From CAYXDO01 sp964463485 (lineage in GTDB: Bacteria; Myxococcota; Kuafuiibacteriia; Kuafuiibacteriales; Kuafuiibacteriaceae), in contig CAYXDO010000050.1 of NCBI GenBank assembly GCA_964463485.1, positions 1 to 64,000 of the forward strand: a stretch of 64,000 bases of DNA, in the 5' to 3' direction. The notes beneath the pieces were generated by a model, which was given only the letters and a program-made list of their open reading frames with translations, searched no databases and was not told where the DNA came from. Both the position numbers and the translations under genes were made by a program. Numbering within the stretch: position 1 is the first letter of the stretch; each line of letters opens with the position of its first letter. This document shows positions 15,846-24,359 of this stretch, one piece after another.

Positions 15846-16943
15846 TCATTGGCTCATCCGATAGAGGACGTACGCCAACACCAAACCCGCCAACACCGCG
15901 AACGTGATCTTCCAAGCGGAATAGGGACGCTCCCCCGAAGCCTGACCCGTTCGCGCGTTGACGAGGAATCGGTAGACCTTGTCGCCGTAACGGAAGCTCG
16001 AGATCCAAAGCGGAAGCAACAGGTGCTTGAACGTGACGCCGCGATATTGCACTCGCATCCCGTGGATCCGCTGCTCGTCGCCGCCGATGTCGCGGCAAAT
16101 CGCTTGGCGGATCACCGGGTCCATTCGCTCCTGCGCGACCCCAAACCCACCCTCCAGATCGATGGCGTAGCGTTCGGCCGCAAACCCAGCCAAGAACGCC
16201 GGGTCGTAGCCCTTGAGCGATCCCAAATCCCAAGGCTCGAGGGGCTCGAGCAAAGTCCGAGGTAGAGACTTCGTCGCGGCCACCAACACGTCGTCGAACG
16301 GAACCCGAACCGACCCGAACGCCGGGTACCAGCGCGTCTTGCGCACGCGTCGGGTCTGACGCTTCCCCTGCGAGTCCGTGTACGACTCATCCACGTAGTA
16401 CCAGACGCCTCTCTGGCCTGTGTAGGACGTGCGCGTGTCCGCATCATACGTCCAGTAGGGCAGATAAACGCCGTCCATGCCCTTGGCCTGCGATCGCTCC
16501 GCCAAGTCACTCGGTGCGAACCAACGGCTCTTCACCCAGTTGGCGAACAGCTCCTTGGCCTTCTTGGCCTCCACCCCGAAGGGCAGCAGACTCTCGGGCA
16601 AGAAAATCTCGGAATCGTCTGCCTGAAGGACCACCGGCGCGTCGCAAAAAGGACACCGCGCGGCCGTGCCGCTCACCACCGTGACCGCCCCGCAACCCTT
16701 ACATGCGACCGTCGTCCCCTTGTCCACCAAGGAGCTCAGCTTCCGCTTGCTCGATTTGGTCTTCGCCTCTTCGAACGAATACTCTTGAATCGGCTTCTCG
16801 TTCTCGCCGCCGATCTGCTGCGAATGTCCGCAGTAGCTGCACACCAAGTGCTCCGTGCCGGGCTGAAAAGCCAGCGTGGCCCCACACGCCTGACACGGAA
16901 ATTCGTGCTTCTGCTCCGAAGTGCTCGCGGCCTCGCTCGTCAC
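15846..16943 (-). CDS. Zinc-ribbon membrane-anchored protein
   Basis: 365 residues from a GTG at 16943. Two Cys4 zinc ribbons occupy the N-terminal third: CQACGATLAFQPG..CSYCG and CKGCGAVTVVSG..CPFC. A domain of about 200 residues follows (MDGVYLPYWTYDADTRTSYTGQRG, WYPAFGSVRVPFDDVLVAA), and a single TM helix sits at the C-terminus (FAVLAGLVLAYVLYRM). This layout matches widespread proteins often mislabelled primosomal protein N' or helicase; no helicase motif is present. The role is unknown, probably cytoplasmic and tethered to the inner membrane. Confidence 0.85.
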   Translation of the reverse strand: MTSEAASTSEQKHEFPCQACGATLAFQPGTEHLVCSYCGHSQQIGGENEKPIQEYSFEEAKTKSSKRKLSSLVDKGTTVACKGCGAVTVVSGTAARCPFCDAPVVLQADDSEIFLPESLLPFGVEAKKAKELFANWVKSRWFAPSDLAERSQAKGMDGVYLPYWTYDADTRTSYTGQRGVWYYVDESYTDSQGKRQTRRVRKTRWYPAFGSVRVPFDDVLVAATKSLPRTLLEPLEPWDLGSLKGYDPAFLAGFAAERYAIDLEGGFGVAQERMDPVIRQAICRDIGGDEQRIHGMRVQYRGVTFKHLLLPLWISSFRYGDKVYRFLVNARTGQASGERPYSAWKITFAVLAGLVLAYVLYRMSQ

Positions 16944-17024
16944 GCCGCGGAACGTACCTCCGCTCTCTCCGTCTGCAAAGCAGGCCGATCAATACGAGAC
17001 GCTATCGCTGTATCGTAGGGCTCG

Positions 17025-17582
17025 ATGAGCGACGGTTGGACCCTGCCATTCCTGATCGGACCTCGCGTCGACCTCCGGCCCCTCGACGAGTCCGACGCCT
17101 CCATGGTGGTCGGCTGGCTCAACGCCCCCGAAATTCGGCAATACCTTCGTGTAGGCCGCTTTCCGCTCAACATGATCACCGAGAGGGCCTTCATTCAGCA
17201 AATCTCCAACTCCAAGACCGATCTGAGCCTCATCATCGTCGAGCGCCAAAGCGGGCGACCCATCGGAGTCACCGGTCTGCACGCCATCGACAACATCGAT
17301 CGGCGCGCGGTCTTCGGCATCGCCATCGTCCGACCCGAGGACCGCGGCCGCGGCTTTGGCACGGAGGTGCTGCGCTGCATGGCCCGACACGGCTTCACGT
17401 GGCTGAATCTCCATCGCATCGAGCTCGAGGTGTACGCCAACAACCCGCGCGCGATCGCGAGCTACAAGAAGGTCGGGTTCGTCGAAGAGGGTCGACAACG
17501 ATCGCGCGTGTTCTTGAACGGCGTCTTTCAGGACGTCGTGTTGATGGGCCTCCTCGCGCACGAGCTCGTCGACCAGCCCTGA
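17025..17582 (+). CDS. GNAT acetyltransferase (RimJ/RimL type)
   Basis: 185 residues. The N-terminal VDLRPLDESDASMVVGWLN, the acetyl-CoA loop RPEDRGRGFGTEVLRCM (R/Q-x-x-G-x-G/A) and NNPRAIASYKKVGFVEEG are typical of RimJ/RimL N-acetyltransferases. It could acetylate a ribosomal protein N-terminus, an amino acid or a small-molecule amine. The stop codon lies in the first unit of a 16-bp tandem repeat (17574-17653). Confidence 0.9.
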   Translation: MSDGWTLPFLIGPRVDLRPLDESDASMVVGWLNAPEIRQYLRVGRFPLNMITERAFIQQISNSKTDLSLIIVERQSGRPIGVTGLHAIDNIDRRAVFGIAIVRPEDRGRGFGTEVLRCMARHGFTWLNLHRIELEVYANNPRAIASYKKVGFVEEGRQRSRVFLNGVFQDVVLMGLLAHELVDQP

Positions 17583-17653
17583 TGACGACCAGCCCCGATG
17601 ACGACCAGCCCTGATGACGACCAGCCCTGATGACGACCAGCCCTGATGACGAC
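17574..17653 (+). repeat. Five tandem 16-bp repeats spanning the GNAT stop codon
   Basis: Five head-to-tail copies of cagccctgatgacgac (17574-17589, then every 16 bp); the second has one T-to-C change. The first copy encodes the final Asp-Gln-Pro and TGA stop of the acetyltransferase, so the array is an expansion of the gene's own 3' end. It fills the gap to the convergent hydA stop. Confidence 0.93.
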
Positions 17654-17658
17654 CGGGT

Positions 17659-18996
17659 TCAGCTCAGACCTTGGACTCGGACATCCGATTCACTTGGCGC
17701 GGCCGTGAAGTGCAGCTTCAGAAAGTGAGTCGCGCACGAAATGCAAGGGTCGTAGCTCCTGATCGTCGACTCCGCCAACCGCCGCGCTTCCTCTTCCGGG
17801 AGCTCGGAGAGCTGCCGCGCGACCGACCAGAGATCCTCCTCGATGGCGAGCTGATTCTGAGATGTCGGTGGGACGATCTTGGCCTTCTGGATTTTGCCGT
17901 CTCTGTCGATCTCGTACCGATGCCATAACAGGCCTCGCGGCGCCTCGCTGGCGCCGCAGCCGATCCGAACGCCGCTCCCGCGAGGGTCCACGAGCTTGGG
18001 CTCCTGGCCCGGCTTGGCGTCGTAGCTCGTGATCAACCCGATCGCCTGATCGAGCGCATGCACGGTCTCGACCGCACGCACCAACAGGCTTCGAAATGGG
18101 TTGGGCTCCCGGGCACCGAGCCCCGCCTTCGCCGCCGCCTCCTTGGCCAACGGAGTGAGTCGATCCCGGGCCAACGCATAGCGCGCGAGCGGCCCGGTTC
18201 GATAAATTCCGCCGCCTCTCTTCCTCGATCGGAGCGCGTTCGAGCGCTCTACGTGCTGCTCCTCGAACACCGACTCATACTCATCGACGGAGACATCGAC
18301 GCCGGCGCTCGAGCAGACCCTGCCTTCGATCGTGAGGTACTCCGTCGGATGGGTGAGCGCGACCTCTTCAGGCTCCGAGGCGGAGCTCGCGAAACGAAGC
18401 TGGCTCAGCACCTCGATCGCAGCCATCATCTTGTCCCTGGCCGCGGAGAGCTCCGGGAGCAGCGCGTCTAACTCCGCTTTGGTTGGAAATCGGTGAAATC
18501 CACCGATGCGAGCGTTGATGGGGTGAACCGACCGACCCCCCAAGACTCTCAGGATCGCGTTCCCCGCCTTCTTGATCGCGAGGGCGTCCCTGACGAGCGG
18601 GCCGTGCGCCTTGGCCATCGCGATGACGTCGTCGTAGCCGAGAAAGTCCGGCAGGTGGAGCATGAATATGTGGAGGGCGTGACTTTCGATCCACTCGCCG
18701 TCGTAGAGCAACTTTCGAAGGCTGAGTACGGGCTCGTCCACGCGGACGCCGAGGGCCGACTCGATCGCCGCGCAGGAGCTCATTTGGTACGCGACCGGAC
18801 AAATGCCGCAGATTCGCGCGGTGATGTCAGGCACCTCCAGGCACGAACGGCCCCTGAGGATCGACTCGAACAGCCTTGGAGGTTCGAAGATCCGGAGCTC
18901 GACCTGCTTCGGGACGCCGTCTTCGAGCGAGATGTACAGCGCACCTTCGCCTTCGACCCGCGCCAGCATGGACACATCGATCACTCGGTTACTCAT
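17659..18996 (-). CDS. hydA: Group 3b [NiFe] hydrogenase large subunit
   Basis: 445 residues. The N-terminal Ni ligand motif is RICGICPV (near residue 65) and the C-terminal one is DPCISCATH, so all four Ni-binding Cys are present. ARVEGEG near residue 14 and GGFHRFP near residue 170 are typical of bidirectional group 3 enzymes. About 20 residues follow the final His, as for a precursor needing endopeptidase maturation or a group 3b tail. The enzyme couples H2/H+ to NAD(P)H. Its ATG overlaps the hydD stop by 4 bp. No hyp maturation genes are in the window. Confidence 0.93.
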   Translation of the reverse strand: MSNRVIDVSMLARVEGEGALYISLEDGVPKQVELRIFEPPRLFESILRGRSCLEVPDITARICGICPVAYQMSSCAAIESALGVRVDEPVLSLRKLLYDGEWIESHALHIFMLHLPDFLGYDDVIAMAKAHGPLVRDALAIKKAGNAILRVLGGRSVHPINARIGGFHRFPTKAELDALLPELSAARDKMMAAIEVLSQLRFASSASEPEEVALTHPTEYLTIEGRVCSSAGVDVSVDEYESVFEEQHVERSNALRSRKRGGGIYRTGPLARYALARDRLTPLAKEAAAKAGLGAREPNPFRSLLVRAVETVHALDQAIGLITSYDAKPGQEPKLVDPRGSGVRIGCGASEAPRGLLWHRYEIDRDGKIQKAKIVPPTSQNQLAIEEDLWSVARQLSELPEEEARRLAESTIRSYDPCISCATHFLKLHFTAAPSESDVRVQGLS

Positions 18997-19784
18997 TTGG
19001 TGCTCCCAGGGACGCCGAGCGCGCGAGCTCCTTCTACAAACGCCGGAGCGGTGGAATTGAACGAGCGAAACAGCCGAAGCACCTCGTCAGGAGGCACACC
19101 GAGCTCGAGCAGCCTTCGAGCGAGGTGGGTCGTCGCCGCCGCGTCGGAGGGCCCGAAGCAGCCAAAGCAGCCGCGGCCGTAAGCGGGGCACAGGGCTCCG
19201 CAGCCCGCATGAGTGACCGGACCGAGGCACGCGAGCCCTCGACTCACCGTCACGCAGACCTCTCCGCGCCGCTTGCACTCCGTGCATACGGGATCAGAGG
19301 AGATGCGCGGGCTTCGGCCAAAAAGGTAAGCGGACACGAGCTCGAGGAGCTGTCTCTCGTTCACCGGACAGCCCCGCAGCTCGAAGTCGACCTTCACGTG
19401 CGCCGACGGAGGTGTCGAGGTCGCGAGCGTACGGACGTACTCGGGTCGGGCGTAGACCTCGCTCACCATCGACTCGAGATCGCCGTAGGCCCGGAGAGCC
19501 TGAACGCCGCCGGACGTGGCACACGCGCCGATCGCCACCAAGAATCGAGAGTCCTCTCGAATCTGTCGTAGTCGATCGAGGTCGTGTCCTGTGATGATCG
19601 ACCCCTCTACCAACGAAAGATCCCACGGACCTGCTCTCATGGCGCTGGATGCTTCCGGGAAATACGCGAGCTCCACGGCGTCCGCGAGCGCCAACAGCTC
19701 GTCCTCCACGTTGAGCAAGTTGAGCTGACAACCGTCACAAGACGCTAGCTTGTGAACCGACAGCCGCTTCTTGGTTCCCACCAT
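18993..19784 (-). CDS. hydD: Group 3b [NiFe] hydrogenase small subunit
   Basis: 263 residues from the ATG at 19784, chosen because GAGG precedes it and the proximal-cluster CDGCQLNLL then lies near the N-terminus, as in homologues; ATGs at 19808 and 19826 are alternatives. Other cluster ligands are visible: GACATSGG, RGCPVNE, CTECKRRGEVC and CGALCPAYGRGCFGCFGP. There is no Tat signal, so the enzyme is cytoplasmic. It is coupled to hydA, but unusually the rest of the operon (hydB, hydG) lies 4.5 kb away. Only 85 bp separate it from the divergent PLP-enzyme gene, so a promoter for hydDA must lie there. Confidence 0.92.
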   Translation of the reverse strand: MVGTKKRLSVHKLASCDGCQLNLLNVEDELLALADAVELAYFPEASSAMRAGPWDLSLVEGSIITGHDLDRLRQIREDSRFLVAIGACATSGGVQALRAYGDLESMVSEVYARPEYVRTLATSTPPSAHVKVDFELRGCPVNERQLLELVSAYLFGRSPRISSDPVCTECKRRGEVCVTVSRGLACLGPVTHAGCGALCPAYGRGCFGCFGPSDAAATTHLARRLLELGVPPDEVLRLFRSFNSTAPAFVEGARALGVPGSTK

Positions 19785-19869
19785 CGACCTCGCGTGCTCG
19801 GCGTGCATGTCGCGAGCCAGGAGCATGACTTTCGTTTCCCTTCGACCGCCGCCGGGGCAGTCTGCAAAC

Positions 19870-21027
19870 ATGGCGCGCCACAAACTCGACACGCTGCTCG
19901 TTCACGAAGGAGAACCCCGGCCACGGATCGGACGGGCCGTGACAGTCCCGATCTTTCAGTCGTCCACCTTCGAGGTGCAGGCGAACGAGGGGACCGACTA
20001 CTTCGACATCAAATACATTCGCCTCTCCAACACACCCAACCACGAGGTCCTGCACAAGAAGCTAGCCGCGCTCGAGGGTGCGCAAGCCGCGCTCGTGACC
20101 GCGAGCGGAATGGCCGCAATCTCTACGTCCCTACTCGCCGTGCTGAAGCCGGGTGACCACGCGTTGTTCTCGCGCTGCCTTTACGGAGGCACCGATGACT
20201 TCGTGACCACGGACCTCGCGGAGCTCGGGATCGCCGCCGGCTTCATCGAACCCTCCCGACCCGAAACGTGGGAAGCGGTCCGAAAACCCAACACCAAGCT
20301 GATCTACCTGGAGACCATGACGAACCCTTCGCTCGAAATCGGCGCGCTCGACGAAGCGCCGAGGTTCGCCAAGGCCCATGGGCTCGTGAGTATCATAGAC
20401 AACACCTTCGCCACCCCGCTCGGGTTCAAACCCATCGAATTGGGTTATGACCTGTCCGTTCACAGCGCGACCAAATATTTGAACGGCCACTCCGACATCG
20501 TGGCCGGCGCCGTGATTGGCTCGGCGCCGCTCGTACGCAAAGTCAGGAAGAAATTGTCGCACCTAGGCGGCAGCCTCGACCCCCACGCCTGCTTCCTCCT
20601 GTCGCGCGGGCTCAAGACCCTCGGCGTCCGGTTCCGTCACCAGTGCGCGAGCGCCGCCGCGGTCGCCAAGGCCCTGGCCGAAAGACCGGAAGTCAAAAGC
20701 GTAAGTCACCCGAGCCTGCCCACCCATCCGAGCCACGAGGCCGCCAAACGACTCCTGGCGACCTTCGGCGCTGTCGTGAGCTTCGTACCAAGAGGAGGCG
20801 TGGCTGCGGCCGAGCGCTTCCTGAGCCGCGTCGAGCTCCCGCTGATCGCGCCTTCCCTGGGCGGAGTCGAGACGCTCCTGACTCGGCCGGTGACGACGTC
20901 CCACGCGGGCATGACCCCAGAAGCGCGAGGTCGAGCCGGGGTCACTGACGATCTCATCCGGGTGTCGGTGGGCCTGGAGGACCCCGACGATCTCATCGCG
21001 GACTTTTTTCAGGCTTTGGCGACCTGA
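19870..21027 (+). CDS. Cystathionine gamma-synthase/lyase-type PLP enzyme
   Basis: 385 residues from the ATG at 19870. This is a Cys/Met-metabolism PLP protein: YIRLSNTPNHEVLHKKLAALEG, SGMAAISTSLLA, LETMTNPSLEI, IIDNTFATP, and SVHSATKYLNGHSD with the PLP-binding Lys. The C-terminal SLGGVETLLTRP is also typical. Cystathionine gamma-lyase, gamma-synthase and methionine gamma-lyase cannot be told apart here. Its position, divergent from hydD inside the segment that splits the hydrogenase operon, suggests it arrived with that segment. Confidence 0.9.
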   Translation: MARHKLDTLLVHEGEPRPRIGRAVTVPIFQSSTFEVQANEGTDYFDIKYIRLSNTPNHEVLHKKLAALEGAQAALVTASGMAAISTSLLAVLKPGDHALFSRCLYGGTDDFVTTDLAELGIAAGFIEPSRPETWEAVRKPNTKLIYLETMTNPSLEIGALDEAPRFAKAHGLVSIIDNTFATPLGFKPIELGYDLSVHSATKYLNGHSDIVAGAVIGSAPLVRKVRKKLSHLGGSLDPHACFLLSRGLKTLGVRFRHQCASAAAVAKALAERPEVKSVSHPSLPTHPSHEAAKRLLATFGAVVSFVPRGGVAAAERFLSRVELPLIAPSLGGVETLLTRPVTTSHAGMTPEARGRAGVTDDLIRVSVGLEDPDDLIADFFQALAT

Positions 21028-21121
21028 GTGCGGAGTCTCGCGTCAAGCGCTCGGCCCGATCGAGCTGAGGATCGCCGGGCGAGTGCTGGCCAGCGCGAAG
21101 AGTCACGTCCCCTCAGCGACT

Positions 21122-21274
21122 CCTGGGAGCGCAGGCATCTTGCCTGCGCGTAAGCTTCGCGGACGAACCTGGGCCAGCGACCGAAGGACTCACTCCGTAC
21201 GTCGTAGGATCAGGCAAGACCTAAGGACTCACTCCGTACGACGTAGCCGCAGGCAAGATGCCTGCGGTCCCAGG
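21122..21274. mobile_element. MITE-like element with 26-bp terminal inverted repeats
   Basis: About 153 bp bounded by 26-bp inverted repeats (21122-21147 and 21249-21274) that match at 25 of 26 positions and contain a CAGGCATCTTGCCTG-type palindrome. Inside, an 18-bp direct repeat (aaggactcactccgtacg) occurs at 21184-21201 and 21223-21240. There is no coding potential and no clear target-site duplication. The size and structure fit a miniature inverted-repeat element or large REP-like sequence mobilised in trans. Confidence 0.65.
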
Positions 21275-21284
21275 CGTCCTGTAC

Positions 21285-22088
21285 TCAGCAGCTCCCCGCG
21301 CCCACCAAGTTATCGAGAGTGCTCTGACACGTGTCGGCCATCCCGAGACCCACGACCGTTTCGCAGCCCTGCTTGATCGCCGGGATGGTGATTCGCGTGC
21401 AGCAGTCGGAGAGTGAGTCACAAGCGCTCGACACGGATCCGTCGGCGCCCGGACCCGAGTCGACAGGAGTCGTAGCGTCGGGGTGCACGCCGGTGTCTGC
21501 CGCCGGGCCCGAGTCGATCTCATCGCCGGAGTCCGGTTCCTCACCCGCATCGGGAAAGCCGCCGCAGAAGCCGCCTTGTTTGTAGCCATCGAGCGCGCTC
21601 ATGCAGTTCCCTGAGTTGTCCAATCGAGCCACCGTGTCGCAACCCGCTTGAACGACACCCGGAAGGGTTGGGCAGCAGGTCTGCAGCTCCTGACATTCAG
21701 GTGTGCTCGCCGTGGCGTCCGCGTTCGAGGTCGCGTCCCGACCGACGCCTCCGTCCGACGCAGGGCAAAGCGATTCGCACTCGGCGGGCGCGGCCGTCAT
21801 GAGCTCCGTGCACGTCGCCGACTCGAGCTTTGACAGACACAGATCGACCGCCGACGCCGGCGGATTGCAGGTCGAGCTGCCTGTCGTGGCGTTCGACTTG
21901 CAATCGCTCACGCACGCCGCCTCGGTGCCGATCAGAAAATTGCAGCTCGCGAGCTTGGCGCACTGCCGACTGCAGTATCGCTCCACCTGTGAGGCGCTCG
22001 GCGTGTTGTTGTTGGTGTTGTTCGTGTCGTCACTCTTGCACGCCGAGAGCAGCGTGGAGAGGGATAGCAGGGCGATGGCTCTCCTCAT
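21285..22088 (-). CDS. Cys-rich lipoprotein with two repeated modules
   Basis: 267 residues from the ATG at 22088, with a lipoprotein signal ending LLSACKS. The first third has paired Cys (YCSRQCAKLASCNF and later), then a low-complexity Asp/Ala/Pro linker (PDAGEEPDSGDE, HPDATTPVDSG). Two similar modules are seen: ELQTCCPTLPGVVQAGCDTV near residue 135 and SLSDCCTRITIPAIKQGCETV near residue 225. It is probably surface-anchored; the function is unknown. It lies inside the segment between hydG and hydD. Confidence 0.78.
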   Translation of the reverse strand: MRRAIALLSLSTLLSACKSDDTNNTNNNTPSASQVERYCSRQCAKLASCNFLIGTEAACVSDCKSNATTGSSTCNPPASAVDLCLSKLESATCTELMTAAPAECESLCPASDGGVGRDATSNADATASTPECQELQTCCPTLPGVVQAGCDTVARLDNSGNCMSALDGYKQGGFCGGFPDAGEEPDSGDEIDSGPAADTGVHPDATTPVDSGPGADGSVSSACDSLSDCCTRITIPAIKQGCETVVGLGMADTCQSTLDNLVGAGSC

Positions 22089-22189
22089 GAGGCCCCTTTA
22101 TCACCCATCCGATCGCGGCGCCGCTCTTTTCTGCCTGAGTGCCTCGGGAGCGCTTCGTGAAGCGAGACACCGATTGCGCTCGTTCTTGG

Positions 22190-23539
22190 TCAGCTCTGCG
22201 CGGGCTTTGGCTTGAGTGTGAGCGTGCTGATGCGGAAGCCGAGCGGGTCGGCTTTGGCTTTGCCGTCCTTGGTACACGAGGCGAGCACGAACCCATATGG
22301 GTTGCCTGAGTTGCCCGCTCCGTCTCGATACGTGACCACCATCGGATCTCCGTCGGCGGCTTTCGTGAAGATTACGGAGCCCTTTCGGTGCGCATCGGTA
22401 AGGACCTGACCGTTCGGCTCGGACAGATTCAGCGCCTTCACTTCTCCGGTCCGGCTGTTCTGCACCGAGATCTGGCTTCCCGGCGGCAGCGCCTTGTCGA
22501 AGCTGATGCGAGTGATTCGGTCGCCGCCCTCCTTCACGAAGTGAAGGAGCTGACCGTTGAATTGCCCCGCCTTCGTCCCATTCAGCGCCGCGTCGAGCTT
22601 CTCGAACAGCGCCTTGTCCGCGGCGAACGCCTTCGCGGCCTCGCGGGCTGGCGCCGTCCAGTTGGTCTGGTCGCCGAGTTGGTTGAGATACTCGGGCGTG
22701 ATGTTGATCCAGCCGAACTGATTCAAACACGCGTCCACGAGCCCGTCGATCTTCTTGAGCTCCTCCTTGCTGAACGTGACGCTCGAGGCAGTGACATTGT
22801 CGCGCAACAACTTCGGAGCCGTCACGTCGCGTGTGGCCTTGCCAAGGATGCGCTCCATCTTCCCCTGCTCCGCCGCGCCTGGAAGCCCAGCCACTCCCGT
22901 GAGAATGTCGATGGCCGCGCCGCGTACGTTCTGAAAATTGCCGTCTCCGAGAGGCTCATTGAGGTTCTGATTTGCCCACCCCGCCGCATCGAGTCGAACG
23001 TAGATGCCGTCCGAGGCGTTGTCCTGCGCATCGACCTGGCGCAGCACGAGCTCCTCGCCCGCGACGATCCCCTTTTCCTTCATCTGGTCGGCGTTGAGCG
23101 CGATGGTCGCGCGCCGATTGGCCACGTCGTAACCCACCACCGGCAGCTCGAAGATCGCGTCCTTCGCGTCGAAGCTCGTCGCCGCATCGTCTCCCAGGCT
23201 GATGAATTGGATTCTGAACTTTCCGTCCTTCGGCGCCTCGATGTTGCCGAGCTCGATGAGCACCGGATCGCGCCCCGGGCGCGGGCCTGGATTCGGCGGC
23301 GCGGGCGGAACGATGACGGTTCCGTCGTTGGCCAGCTCGAAAGCCCACGCTCGCACGAGCTGCGGCGTCGCCGGCTTCGTTCCGTCTTTCGATTTGCATC
23401 CCTCCACCACACTCCCTTGTGCGGACTGCTCTGTGGCCAGGTACGCCTTCTGAATCCCGGTGCATCCTTGTTTTGAGATCGTCGTCATGAAGACGGTTTC
23501 GGCGGCCGCGGCGAGAAGGTGCCTGCCCGCGTCCGCCAT
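22190..23539 (-). CDS. Hypothetical protein of the hydG-hydD insertion
   Basis: About 449 residues from the ATG at 23539; an ATG at 23488 would give 432. I do not recognise the family and see no signal peptide or TM segment. The first half is beta-rich (RDPVLIELGNIEAPKDGKFRIQFISLG, ATIALNADQMKEKGI), the middle helical, and the last 100 residues beta-rich and Gly-containing (DPMVVTYRDGAGNSG). The sequence just upstream of the start holds a short palindrome GGGAA-N4-TTCCC. The gene is divergent from the nucleotidyltransferase pair. Confidence 0.6.
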   Translation of the reverse strand: MADAGRHLLAAAAETVFMTTISKQGCTGIQKAYLATEQSAQGSVVEGCKSKDGTKPATPQLVRAWAFELANDGTVIVPPAPPNPGPRPGRDPVLIELGNIEAPKDGKFRIQFISLGDDAATSFDAKDAIFELPVVGYDVANRRATIALNADQMKEKGIVAGEELVLRQVDAQDNASDGIYVRLDAAGWANQNLNEPLGDGNFQNVRGAAIDILTGVAGLPGAAEQGKMERILGKATRDVTAPKLLRDNVTASSVTFSKEELKKIDGLVDACLNQFGWINITPEYLNQLGDQTNWTAPAREAAKAFAADKALFEKLDAALNGTKAGQFNGQLLHFVKEGGDRITRISFDKALPPGSQISVQNSRTGEVKALNLSEPNGQVLTDAHRKGSVIFTKAADGDPMVVTYRDGAGNSGNPYGFVLASCTKDGKAKADPLGFRISTLTLKPKPAQS

Positions 23540-23689
23540 TTTGGGAACTACTTCCCATTCCGCGAGCCATCCCGCAGGGTCCCGTGGATACCCAAATCTC
23601 GGCGCCGCCTCGAATCGACCAACGCCACGCCTGCGAGCATGGGCGTCTTGCGCCTTCGACTCGTCCCGCAACAGGCGCGACAAACGTTC

Positions 23690-23890
23690 ATGACCGAGAG
23701 TGAACAGCGGCCTTCGGATTCGCCCGGTTCCGACGAGCGGCCGTGGCTCGAGCTCCCCGTCAGCAACGAAGGTGTGGACCTCACACAAATCAGAGAGTTC
23801 TTGAGACGGACGCCCGCAGAGCGTCTCGAGCTCCTCGTGAAGTCCGCCAACAACCTCATCGAGCTGAAGAAGAATGTCCGCCGAGTTTGA
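23690..23890 (+). CDS. Small partner protein upstream of a nucleotidyltransferase
   Basis: 66 residues. The N-terminal half is acidic and disordered-looking. The C-terminal half is a helix with TPAERLELLVKSANNLIELKK, a pattern often found in small proteins encoded just before stand-alone nucleotidyltransferases. It overlaps the next gene by 17 bp. An antitoxin-like or partner role in a two-gene module is an inference from position and size. Confidence 0.6.
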   Translation: MTESEQRPSDSPGSDERPWLELPVSNEGVDLTQIREFLRRTPAERLELLVKSANNLIELKKNVRRV

Positions 23891-24359
23891 TCCGGCCAAA
23901 ATGATCCGGGTGCTGGAATCGCACGGAGTCGAGTTCGTCGTCATCGGAGGCCTCGCAGCAGCAATCCAGGGAGCTCCACTCGTGACCGCAGATTTGGATA
24001 TCGTCTACGCGACTGGTCCAGCGAACCTGGTACGGCTCGTTTCCGCTCTTCGGGAGCTCCGTGCCGTCTACCGACACCAATTCGGCCGGCGACTCGAGCC
24101 CACCGTCGAAGGGCTTGGGTCGACGCAAGGCGGAGGTCATCATCTGTTCGAGACGAGCTCAGGCGATCTCGACGTTCTGAGAACTGCTGCAGGACGGACG
24201 TTCGAGGACTTGAGACCTCACGCCGTCCGAGTCGACATGAAATCCGCAAACGCACTGATTCTCGAGCTCGAGAAGGTCATCGAGCTCAAGACCGCAGCGG
24301 ATCGCCCACCCCAGACTCACAACTCTCGAACGTGGAGCCGAGGCTCGAGCTCCGAGTAG
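23874..24359 (+). pseudogene. Nucleotidyltransferase truncated at its 3' end
   Basis: 161 codons from the ATG at 23874. The front is a nucleotidyltransferase fold: VEFVVIGGLAAAIQGAP followed by TADLDIVYA (G-G...DxD metal site) and SSGDLDVLR (third Asp). These proteins normally continue after the helix LEKVIELKTAADRP with a KD..VLP.L type C-terminal helix. Here the match stops at about 24308, and the next codons (PQTHNSRTWSRG) are antisense to the end of hydG. The break is within about 11 bp of the hydG stop codon. The gene may be inactive or keep a shortened product. Confidence 0.65.

Noticed and set aside
17574..17653. CRISPR array
   Set aside because: The units are contiguous without spacers and contain a gene end; no cas genes are present. 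The same holds for 51732-51874 and 53258-53344.
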